From Paenibacillus sp. 37 (GTDB lineage: Bacteria; Bacillota; Bacilli; Paenibacillales; Paenibacillaceae), in NCBI RefSeq assembly GCF_008386395.1, contig NZ_CP043761.1:2046001-2110000 (forward strand): a stretch of 64,000 nucleotides of DNA, in the 5' to 3' direction. Position 1 is the first letter of the stretch. Every line of letters starts with the position of its first letter. Positions 8,055 through 15,475 of this stretch are shown piece after piece. A program made the translations under genes and the position numbers. The notes under the pieces are model-generated. The model saw only the letters and a list, made by a program, of their open reading frames with translations, was not told where the DNA came from and ran no database searches.

Positions 8055-9871
8055 TCTCGGAATTAAGGTATTTCATGCGAAAGTTGCATCATGTCACGGG
8101 GCCCATTTTATATTGGAATCTGCTAGGGATGATCTGTATCAGTCTCATGGAAGGGATCGGTATCTACATGCTTGTTCCGATGCTGAGTCTGATTGGCATA
8201 TTTGAGATGGGCTCCACAGGCTTAAACATTCCCTGGCTTGGCGAAGTGTTGAATCGTTTTTCTGATAATAGCCAATTGTTACTCGTATTGTTCACCTTTG
8301 TGTTGATTGTCTCCGGACAAGCCTGGATGCAACGTCTCCAGACGATCCGCAATACTCGAATCCAGCAGCAATTTGTACGAACGCTGCGCATGGAAACCTA
8401 TGCTGCTATTATTATGGCGCAGTGGTCATTTTTTCTCCAAAAACGAAAATCCGATTTCAACCATATATTAACGACTGAACTTGCACGTGTGAGCCAGGGA
8501 ACGAGCATTATGCTGCAAATGGCAGCCTCTCTGATCTTTACGGGTATTCAGATCGGTCTTGCTTTCTGGTTATCCGCCAAATTGACGGCACTTGTGCTGG
8601 TCTGTGGATTGTTATTATTTATCGTCTTACGAAAATTCGTCAAGCGGGCCAAGCAGATCGGAGACCAGACCTCTGAATTCTCACAAAGTTATTATAACGG
8701 CATTACCGAGCATTTTAACGGCATTAAAGATATTAAGAGCAATATGCTTGAGCGCTCACACATGAACTGGTTTGAGCGCATGTGCAGACAGATAGAACGC
8801 AATGTCATTCAATTTAGCCAATTAAACAGTGGGACACAGCTGATTCACCGGATGTCCGCGGCAATCATCATTGCGGCATTCATCTATCTTTCTCTCCGTG
8901 TAATGACGGTGCCACCCGCAAGTCTGCTGCTCATTATCCTTATCTTTTCCCGGTTATGGCCAAGGTTTACGGCGATTCAGTCCAATCTGGAGTACATCAG
9001 CTCCATGCTGCCTGCATTTCGGGTAGTCAGAGAACTGCAAGCGCAGACGGCGAAAAGTCGTGAGATTAGTGCAGAGATTGCTTCGGCAGGAGACGTTGGA
9101 ACTGATGGGATTCAACCTATGGAACTGAAGGAATCTATCACCTGTGAGGATGTCTGCTATCGCTATGAGGGAAGTGATGCGTACTCATTGAGAAATGTGC
9201 ACGCTTCGATTCCAGCAAGGGGTATGACCGCAATTGTGGGGAAATCCGGAGCAGGAAAGAGCACGCTGATAGATCTGATTATGGGCCTCGTAAGGCCTGA
9301 ATCTGGTCGTATTCTGATTGACGGAGTGCCTCTGTCAGAAGAACGATTATTGAGCTGGCGAAGTTCCATCGGATATGTCTCCCAGGACCCATTCCTGTTT
9401 CATACGAGTATTCGTGAGAATCTGCGTCTTGTTGATCCAAATGCAAGTGAAGAACAGATGTGGCAGGCTTTGCAATTTTCCTCCTCTGCGGCATTTGTAC
9501 GGAAGTTGCCTCAGGGTCTGGATACGATCATTGGTGATCGGGGTATTCGTCTATCCGGGGGTGAACGTCAGCGATTGGTGCTTGCCCGGGCTATGCTGCG
9601 TAATCCTTCTGTATTGGTACTGGATGAAGCAACGAGTGCGCTGGACAGTGAGAATGAACAGTACATTCATGAGGCGTTAGAACGGCTAAAAGGACATGTG
9701 ACCATTATCGTGATTGCACACCGATTGTCCACGATACGGACGGCAGATCGTGTAATTGTGCTTGATGAAGGTCGGGTGATTCAAGAAGGCGGGTACCAGC
9801 AGTTATCTACAGATCCGGTAGGGACGTTCAGAAAGCTTCTTAATATGCAAGCGGGTGTCGTGGGGCAGTAA
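8051..9871 (+). CDS. Lasso peptide ABC exporter (LasD)
   Basis: The protein is a 606-residue half transporter with an N-terminal six-helix exporter domain (about residues 1-320) and a C-terminal ATPase domain. Walker A is GKSGAGKST (397-405), the signature LSGGERQ starts at residue 501, Walker B is VLVLDEATSALDS and the H-loop is VIAHRLS. It acts as a homodimer in the membrane, exporting the mature peptide and often giving self-immunity. It is the last gene of the operon, overlapping the nucleotidyltransferase stop. A short GTGAGTAAGTAAGTGAGT repeat just after the stop (9871-9890) looks like replication slippage. Confidence 0.9.
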   Translation: MISELRYFMRKLHHVTGPILYWNLLGMICISLMEGIGIYMLVPMLSLIGIFEMGSTGLNIPWLGEVLNRFSDNSQLLLVLFTFVLIVSGQAWMQRLQTIRNTRIQQQFVRTLRMETYAAIIMAQWSFFLQKRKSDFNHILTTELARVSQGTSIMLQMAASLIFTGIQIGLAFWLSAKLTALVLVCGLLLFIVLRKFVKRAKQIGDQTSEFSQSYYNGITEHFNGIKDIKSNMLERSHMNWFERMCRQIERNVIQFSQLNSGTQLIHRMSAAIIIAAFIYLSLRVMTVPPASLLLIILIFSRLWPRFTAIQSNLEYISSMLPAFRVVRELQAQTAKSREISAEIASAGDVGTDGIQPMELKESITCEDVCYRYEGSDAYSLRNVHASIPARGMTAIVGKSGAGKSTLIDLIMGLVRPESGRILIDGVPLSEERLLSWRSSIGYVSQDPFLFHTSIRENLRLVDPNASEEQMWQALQFSSSAAFVRKLPQGLDTIIGDRGIRLSGGERQRLVLARAMLRNPSVLVLDEATSALDSENEQYIHEALERLKGHVTIIVIAHRLSTIRTADRVIVLDEGRVIQEGGYQQLSTDPVGTFRKLLNMQAGVVGQ

Positions 9872-9988
9872 GTGAGTAAGTAAGTGAGTGGACATTAGAA
9901 GACGTTCAAACGCGATGGTAAAGCATGTGTATCTTCTTCTCTGTATTCATTTATTGATGGTATAACCAGCAATGGGTTCACGTAAAAG

Positions 9989-10014
9989 AGGCGCGCCACG
10001 ATGGGCGCGCCTTT
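9989..10014. terminator. Bidirectional terminator between lasso operon and cysC
   Basis: AGGCGCGCC (9989-9997) pairs perfectly with GGCGCGCCT (10004-10012) around a six-base loop. A TTT follows on the plus strand and TCTTTT on the minus strand, so it can end both converging transcripts. Confidence 0.7.
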
Positions 10015-10044
10015 CATGTTGGTGGTTCGTATATTGACCAAGGA

Positions 10045-10683
10045 TTAATGAACAACAGCTGTTTTCGTAGGAAGCGGCAGTTGAAGAGCACCGATCTGCT
10101 CCAAATGCTGTACGATCTCTTGCACGGCTTCCTCAATGGACCATTGCTCTGTATCGATAATAAATGAAGGAGATATTGGTACATCATAGGGGGCGGAAAT
10201 GCCTGTGAAATGCGGGATATCACCATTGCGGGCTTTTTTGTATAGACCCTTGGGATCACGACGCTCACATTCTTGAATTGAACAGCGCACATAGATTTCA
10301 ATGAAATCATCTGGTTCAAATAACTGTCTAACCATCTCCCGATCCTGTTCATGAGGAGAGATAAAAGCCGAAAGTACAAACAACCCGGCATCTACCATTA
10401 ACTTCGATACTTCTCCAATTCGCCGCAAATTTTCTTGACGATCCCCTGTTGTAAAACCGAGATCACGGTTCAGTCCATGACGTACATTATCCCCGTCCAG
10501 AACATAACAGCGTACGCCTTGGTCGTAAAGATACTGCTCCAGGGCAAATGCAAGGGATGACTTTCCTGCACCTGATAACCCGGTGAACCAGATGGCACGA
10601 CTACGGTGCCCATTATGTTTCTCCCGGTCCTGTCTGTTGATGTTGGATGATTGCCAGGTTATATTGCGCTCTTCCTTCGACAT
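10045..10683 (-). CDS. cysC: Adenylylsulfate (APS) kinase
   Basis: This 212-residue enzyme phosphorylates adenosine 5'-phosphosulfate with ATP to give PAPS. The P-loop is GLSGAGKSS (about residues 35-43), followed by the family motifs [28 protein letters not shown] and [10 protein letters not shown], then KGLYKKAR. Length is normal. It is a single gene convergent to the lasso operon. In sulfate assimilation it would work with ATP sulfurylase and PAPS reductase, none of which is in the window. Its position beside an operon that starts with a sulfotransferase suggests it may instead or also supply PAPS for sulfation. Confidence 0.92.
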   Translation of the reverse strand: MSKEERNITWQSSNINRQDREKHNGHRSRAIWFTGLSGAGKSSLAFALEQYLYDQGVRCYVLDGDNVRHGLNRDLGFTTGDRQENLRRIGEVSKLMVDAGLFVLSAFISPHEQDREMVRQLFEPDDFIEIYVRCSIQECERRDPKGLYKKARNGDIPHFTGISAPYDVPISPSFIIDTEQWSIEEAVQEIVQHLEQIGALQLPLPTKTAVVH

Positions 10684-10890
10684 GAGTATCCCGCCTTTTC
10701 CCTACCATGATATGTATAATATTTTAACATATTTACAAGATTATAGCACCTTACAGATTTCTTCAAAATAAGCGTGAATCGACAAAATATCGGGTATAGA
10801 TGTAGTACATAAATAAGCATTATGCATATATCCAAGGAGTTTTTTGCATGAAATGATGTAAAATGCTCACATCGCAGGAGGAACAATGTC

Positions 10891-11301
10891 ATGAACGAAA
10901 ACATACAAAACATACAAGTTGGATTCAAATGCCCGGATTGCCATCAGGAGGTTCGAGTGGAATTTATAGATGAACAGGTCAGCACAGTTCGTTGTAAAGG
11001 TTGTGACAGAGCGTACACCCTTTTGAAGCCAACCATTGGTGATGAAATTCTTCTGGATTGGGAACAGGAGGCGTTATATCACAAGCTGAGAGCAGAAAGA
11101 TCTGAACTGGATAATCACAATATGTCTGCCTTGATTATCAAAGTTATCGAGTTGCTTACATGGCGTGATCGGGGAGATGGACAAACTCGTGCCATACAGA
11201 CCGTGAGGGAATGGCTTGCCTCCAGTGGCAAACCCCAGACCTTGCTTGAATTGTTCTATCAATCTCCGCCACAACCTGAAAATAAACGTTTTGATCGTTA
11301 A
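10891..11301 (+). CDS. Hypothetical protein with N-terminal zinc ribbon
   Basis: The product has 136 residues. The N-terminus holds two Cys pairs, CPDCH and CKGCD, 21 residues apart, a typical small zinc ribbon. The remaining ~95 residues are helical and of unknown function. The ATG at 10891 follows GCAGGAGG closely; an earlier ATG at 10885 runs into a stop after one codon. It stands alone between cysC and the deacetylase gene. I do not recognise a named family. Confidence 0.75.
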   Translation: MNENIQNIQVGFKCPDCHQEVRVEFIDEQVSTVRCKGCDRAYTLLKPTIGDEILLDWEQEALYHKLRAERSELDNHNMSALIIKVIELLTWRDRGDGQTRAIQTVREWLASSGKPQTLLELFYQSPPQPENKRFDR

Positions 11302-11397
11302 GGATTTACATACATTAGCTGTTCCTGTGGCATATTACCTGAAGGTGTTCGTGTGTGCAAACGACTAACCGAATTTTCAGGAACAGGAGCGGATGGA

Positions 11398-12177
11398 ATG
11401 AAGCGAATGGTTCTATATATACTGGTGGCACTGTTATCCATCAGTATGGTACCGGCACAGACTGAAGCATCACCGGTTACCGGAGCGTATCACTTTGGCT
11501 TCAAAAAAAGTCAAAACGGTCAACTGCCCTCCATTGATCAGGAAGGCTTTAAATCGATCTTACAACATAACGATGCCATTTTCCTGGGGGATACAAAACA
11601 GAAGGAATTGTATCTCACGTTTGATAACGGGTATGAGAATGGATTCACACCTGCCATACTGGATGTTTTGCGTACCAAGAAGGTGCCAGCTGCTTTCTTT
11701 GTGACAGGTCATTATCTGAAAGATCAGCCTGAGTTGGTCAAACGTATGGCGGCTGAAGGTCATATTGTCGGTAATCATTCATGGAGTCATCCGGATATGA
11801 CCCGCATCTCCAATGAAAAGCTTAGAGAGGAACTTGAGAAGGTCAAGTCAGAGGTCAATCGGTTGACGGGTCAACAAGCGACCTTTTTACGCCCACCGCG
11901 CGGGATTTTTAACAATCGTACGCTCGCAGAGAGTCATGCCCAAGGGTATGTGAACGTGTTCTGGTCTGTTGCTTATAAAGATTGGGATACCAATGTGCAG
12001 CGTGGCGCACAATATGCTCATCAACAGGTGTTGAAACAACTCCATCCGGGCGCTGTCATTTTGCTTCATTCGGTATCCAAAGATAACACGGAAGCTCTGG
12101 GTTCCATTATTGATGAGGCCCGCAAGCAAGGATATGCATTCAAAAGTCTGAATGATCTGCGGACCAAAAATTATTGA
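11398..12177 (+). CDS. pdaA: Polysaccharide deacetylase, PdaA-like
   Basis: This 259-residue protein has a signal peptide (about residues 1-23, ending near TEAS) and a carbohydrate esterase 4 domain. The motif TFDNGYENG carries the Asn variant typical of the PdaA branch rather than TFDDGP. The zinc His pair is HSWSHPDM and the later motifs are FLRPPRG and VILLHSVS. PdaA-type enzymes remove the acetyl group from muramic acid so that the delta-lactam of spore cortex peptidoglycan can form. I chose ATG 11398, which has GGAACAGGAG upstream; an upstream GTG frame adds residues before the signal peptide. A terminator follows. Confidence 0.85.
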   Translation: MKRMVLYILVALLSISMVPAQTEASPVTGAYHFGFKKSQNGQLPSIDQEGFKSILQHNDAIFLGDTKQKELYLTFDNGYENGFTPAILDVLRTKKVPAAFFVTGHYLKDQPELVKRMAAEGHIVGNHSWSHPDMTRISNEKLREELEKVKSEVNRLTGQQATFLRPPRGIFNNRTLAESHAQGYVNVFWSVAYKDWDTNVQRGAQYAHQQVLKQLHPGAVILLHSVSKDNTEALGSIIDEARKQGYAFKSLNDLRTKNY

Positions 12178-12237
12178 TCTGTATCGTAATGAACAATGGA
12201 CCAAACGTAAGTCATCAAAAAATTTAGCGAAATATTA

Positions 12238-12276
12238 AAGGGCATCCTGAGCGATTAAGCTCGGAATGCCCTTTTT
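12238..12276 (+). terminator. Intrinsic terminator after pdaA-like gene
   Basis: AAGGGCAT...GAGC pairs with GCTC...ATGCCCTT around GATTAA, followed by TTTTTA. Confidence 0.8.
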
Positions 12277-12369
12277 AGTTATAACGGTATGCCAGTCCAA
12301 GTATTGGATGTACCACATATAGATTTAGAAGAAAGGATCGGGTAATACGATACGATGTAAAGTGTAATA

Positions 12370-13218
12370 CTATAAAACAGTGTTATAGATGATTCCAATT
12401 GTTTTCGGGCCGCAATGACTGCATACTACACAACCAGCAGTGGTTAGTTCAACTCGGGCACCGGTTTGTTCCTGCAAAGACTTCTGCAAGTCAAGCGCAT
12501 CCTCTTCAGCCATGGTGTGCACAACAATCAGCAGGTCTGGATCGATCTGATCCTTATGGCTGAGCGTATTATTCAGCATTTGTTCCAGAGCTTTCTCCCG
12601 TTTGCCGCGCACTTTATAGGCAGGTGCCATCTTGCCATCCGTTACCCGGATGACAGGACGAATCTTGAGCAGGCTTCCAATCAGGTTCTGCATGCCCGAA
12701 CAGCGTCCGCCTTTATGCAGATACTCCAGTGTATCGATGACAAACTCGGTGCGTACATTTGATTTCATTGCCTCAATCAGGTGTGTAATCTGAGTCAGGT
12801 TTTGTCCTTTATCAGCAGCATGTACAGCTTTCATCACCATCAGCGCAATTCCTGATGAGAGATTCTGTGAGTCAATGACCGAAATTCGACCTTCCGGGAA
12901 CTCGGAACTCGCTAGTCGTGCATTTTGATAGGTGGAAGAAAGTTCAGAAGATAAGCTGATATATAAAATCTCATCCCCTTGATCTATGTAAGGTTGAAAT
13001 GCCGTTATGAAGTCAGCGGGGGAAGGTGCAGCTGTTTTGGGAAGACGCCCATCTTGGCTAACACGTTCATATAGCTGTTCAGGTTTAATCTCAGCACCGT
13101 CTTTCAGTGATTCTTCACCGAACACGACATATAAAGGGATGATTCCGATATCGTGCTGCTGGATCCATTCTGGAGCCAGATCACTTGTGCTGTCCGCAAA
13201 AATTTTGATTCGTGACAT
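12370..13218 (-). CDS. DegV family fatty-acid-binding protein
   Basis: The 282-residue protein starts MSRIKIFADSTSDL, the conserved beginning of DegV proteins, which bind fatty acids (FakB subunits of the fatty acid kinase system in Firmicutes). Typical DegV features follow: IPLYVVFGEESLKDG, LKTAAPSPADF-like TAAPSPADF, ISLSSELSSTYQNA and CCSHCGP-like VVCSHCGPKTIG near the end. AAGGAG lies upstream of ATG 13218; a longer reading to 13287 lacks a good ribosome site and extends beyond the conserved start. No FakA kinase gene is adjacent. Confidence 0.88.
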   Translation of the reverse strand: MSRIKIFADSTSDLAPEWIQQHDIGIIPLYVVFGEESLKDGAEIKPEQLYERVSQDGRLPKTAAPSPADFITAFQPYIDQGDEILYISLSSELSSTYQNARLASSEFPEGRISVIDSQNLSSGIALMVMKAVHAADKGQNLTQITHLIEAMKSNVRTEFVIDTLEYLHKGGRCSGMQNLIGSLLKIRPVIRVTDGKMAPAYKVRGKREKALEQMLNNTLSHKDQIDPDLLIVVHTMAEEDALDLQKSLQEQTGARVELTTAGCVVCSHCGPKTIGIIYNTVL

Positions 13219-13304
13219 GTCAATCTCCTTTAAAAACAATGATTTTGGCAAAAAATATAGATTATACTTATGTGTAAACCCATTCATTTTAATTATAAGG
13301 AAAC

Positions 13305-13338
13305 ATGACGCTGATGCAAAGCGTTACATCAGCGTCAT
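13305..13338 (-). terminator. Hairpin overlapping the 3' end of the DUF4190-like gene
   Basis: ATGACGCTGATG (13305-13316) and CATCAGCGTCAT (13327-13338) form a perfect 12-bp stem. One arm codes for the last four residues and the stop codon lies in the loop. The minus-strand T run after it is weak, so it may also protect the 3' end. Confidence 0.5.
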
Positions 13339-13794
13339 GCCTACCAAGATAAGTGCAACGAATAACAGAATCATGATCCCATTTAATATGGTTCCGATAA
13401 TGGCAAAAACTTTCTTTCGATTCTTGAGGACAAGACCAATAATTCCGACGATGCCTCCGGCCAGATTGAGAATCAGGCAGACCAGAATGGCTAATGAAGC
13501 CAGAACCACTGCTGGATGCAAGGCGATCTCTTCTGTCTGCAACGGGGTGAGAACTCCGATGGACTCGTTTACAGCCATGGTGGCAATAAAGAATATCAGA
13601 ATATAACCCAAGATTGCAACCAACCCAATGACAAAGCTGGCGATCCCAGGTCCGGAATGTTTCAGTGGTATCATTGGTTGCCTCTCATGATCTGGCGGGT
13701 AGGCTTCATACCCATTGTTATTGTATGGATCTGCATGGCCAGGATTCTGATCCGTGTTGTTATAACCTGAATTATAGGAATCACGATTATCCAT
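13324..13794 (-). CDS. DUF4190-like membrane protein
   Basis: The product has 156 residues. The first 45 are hydrophilic and rich in Asn, Tyr, Asp and Gly. Three hydrophobic helices follow (GIASFVIGLVAILGYILIFF, then two more near residues 95-125 and 130-155). The layout, with a low-complexity tail then SGxGIASFVIGL, matches DUF4190-type small membrane proteins of Firmicutes. Function is unknown. Its ribosome site AAGGGAGG is clear. The 328 bases between it and the next gene (13795-14122) hold divergent promoter sequence and two purine-rich stretches but no other feature I can support. Confidence 0.7.
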   Translation of the reverse strand: MDNRDSYNSGYNNTDQNPGHADPYNNNGYEAYPPDHERQPMIPLKHSGPGIASFVIGLVAILGYILIFFIATMAVNESIGVLTPLQTEEIALHPAVVLASLAILVCLILNLAGGIVGIIGLVLKNRKKVFAIIGTILNGIMILLFVALILVGMTLM

Positions 13795-14122
13795 AATGTT
13801 GACTTGCCTCCCTTAATCATCGTACTGAGTGTTATTAACCTAATCGATGAGTAATTACTAGCTTCATCCCATCTTCTCGGTACTAAAAACCAATCTTTTT
13901 GAAATTGCACTTAAAATACAACGATTACATACCTGTTTACTTTTCCATAAATATCGATAAAAATCAAGGATTTACGCTTGTTTCCTACAATTTATAGGGC
14001 AGGGATAGAATTGTTAAGTATAAACAGACATATGATCTTTGAAGCTCCACCCCGACTGGTAAAGGAGGAGGGGATTCGCTACAATAATAGGAGGAAGAGT
14101 TGAATTAAGGGAGAGAACTTAT

Positions 14123-14509
14123 ATGCAACGAAGATGGATGATGCTTGGAGCTGTAATGACCATGCTATCAGTGGCGATAGGTGCGTTTGGTGCTCACATG
14201 CTCAAGGATACGATTGGACCGGCGGCCATAGCTACATATGAGACAGGTGTGCAATATCATATGATTCATGCATTGGCTTTGCTCATTATTGGCTTGACGG
14301 CTGGTCAACTTGGAGGGTCTACAAAACTGAAGTGGGCAGCACGTTTGTTGTTTATCGGAATTATCGTGTTCTCAGGCAGCTTGTATGTGCTTAGTATTTC
14401 TGGCATCAAGATTCTGGGTGCCATCACACCGATTGGTGGGGTAGCCTTCATTGCCGGATGGTTGTTATTGGCATTAGATGTATGGCAGCGAGGTAAGGAT
14501 CGCTCCTGA
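14123..14509 (+). CDS. DUF423 family membrane protein (YwdK-like)
   Basis: This 128-residue protein has four predicted membrane helices and the family motifs GAFGAHMLK near residue 21, ATYETGVQYHMIHALALL and the C-terminal GGVAFIAGWLLLA. DUF423 proteins such as YwdK of Bacillus subtilis have no known biochemical role. AGGGAGAG precedes the ATG. It is a single gene ended by a very strong terminator. Confidence 0.88.
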   Translation: MQRRWMMLGAVMTMLSVAIGAFGAHMLKDTIGPAAIATYETGVQYHMIHALALLIIGLTAGQLGGSTKLKWAARLLFIGIIVFSGSLYVLSISGIKILGAITPIGGVAFIAGWLLLALDVWQRGKDRS

Positions 14510-14560
14510 TCGGTCCAAACAAATCTTGGAGGGTTCAATCCTGCATGAACCATAGAACTA

Positions 14561-14612
14561 AAAAAGCAACTTGCGTTAGAATGTTCCGTCATTCTAACGC
14601 AAGTTGCTTTTT
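14561..14612. terminator. Very strong bidirectional terminator
   Basis: Two perfectly complementary 23-base arms (14561-14583 and 14590-14612) flank a six-base loop. The arms begin with AAAAA and end with TTTTT, so the hairpin has a T tract on both strands and sits between converging genes. Confidence 0.9.
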
Positions 14613-14633
14613 GTTTTAATCCGATGAAGTTAG

Positions 14634-15206
14634 TTACAGAAACTCATCGATTTCATTGGTTCGGAACGTATACACTTGTTTTTCATCGACATGGTAGATG
14701 CTCACAATACTGGTATCACGATCAAAATTCAGAATACGGCAAGGAATGCTCTGATGTTTACCGTTCTTGTTATTGACAACAATACGGGTGAGTTTATTCT
14801 CTTTAATGAGCGTGTCAATCCACGCGTCAAACGAGTTTCCATCGGAAACATTGGATGTTTGGGTGGCAGGCTTTTTCTCGCTAACCGGTTTTTCTTGTTG
14901 ATTCTGTGTTTTGACTGGAGCAGGTGAGGCAGGTGTCTGAGCTGCAGTGGACGCCTTCTGTGCTGCGTTGGCTTTTTTGCGTTCGTTGTGAAGTGTGACG
15001 AAAGAGTCCTTCTTGGACTGGAGTGTCGCTTCAATAATTTTGCCTAGCTCTATGCCGGATTGAATCCGAAAGTCCGCAATTTGTTCTTCATTGTTTATGA
15101 ACTCCAACAGGGACTGCAGTGCCAATGCATTTGAGCGGCTCTTAATAAGTATATCGACATTAAATAAAAAGCCGATGTCCTCTTGATTGGATAAGGTTTC
15201 TTTCAT
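14634..15206 (-). CDS. Hypothetical protein, conserved-looking two-domain layout
   Basis: The product has 190 residues. An N-terminal helical part (about 1-75) is followed by a low-complexity linker rich in Ala, Thr, Pro, Gln and Lys (about 80-125). The C-terminal ~60-residue part is beta-rich (LTRIVVNNKNGKHQSIPCRI, TSIVSIYHVDEKQVYTF). That last part resembles small SH3-like or Sm-like barrels, but this is only an impression. It has no signal peptide. No family name can be given. Confidence 0.65.
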   Translation of the reverse strand: MKETLSNQEDIGFLFNVDILIKSRSNALALQSLLEFINNEEQIADFRIQSGIELGKIIEATLQSKKDSFVTLHNERKKANAAQKASTAAQTPASPAPVKTQNQQEKPVSEKKPATQTSNVSDGNSFDAWIDTLIKENKLTRIVVNNKNGKHQSIPCRILNFDRDTSIVSIYHVDEKQVYTFRTNEIDEFL

Positions 15207-15475
15207 TCATCCCAGCCCCGTTAAAAAGTATGTCAGCTCAAAAAAACGCTTCAATTCACTATATCATTAAAAAGGAAATTATCATAGTGCTAGAGACGCA
15301 GAAATATGCCGATTCGAAATGAATCGAGTCCCGGAGTGTCCCTTGATTTCTCCCCAGAATAGAACAAATAATCTTCTTTTTTCATCCCCTGATCGTCCTG
15401 TTTGCCTGCGTCAGTCATGCGGGTCTACTCTATAATTTATTTAATCAGGACAGGAATCAACAGGGGGAATCGGGA

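Noticed and set aside
9871..9891. GTGAGTAAG short tandem repeat as a CRISPR or iteron
   Set aside because: Units are only four to eight bases and directly adjacent without spacers; it is probably slippage.
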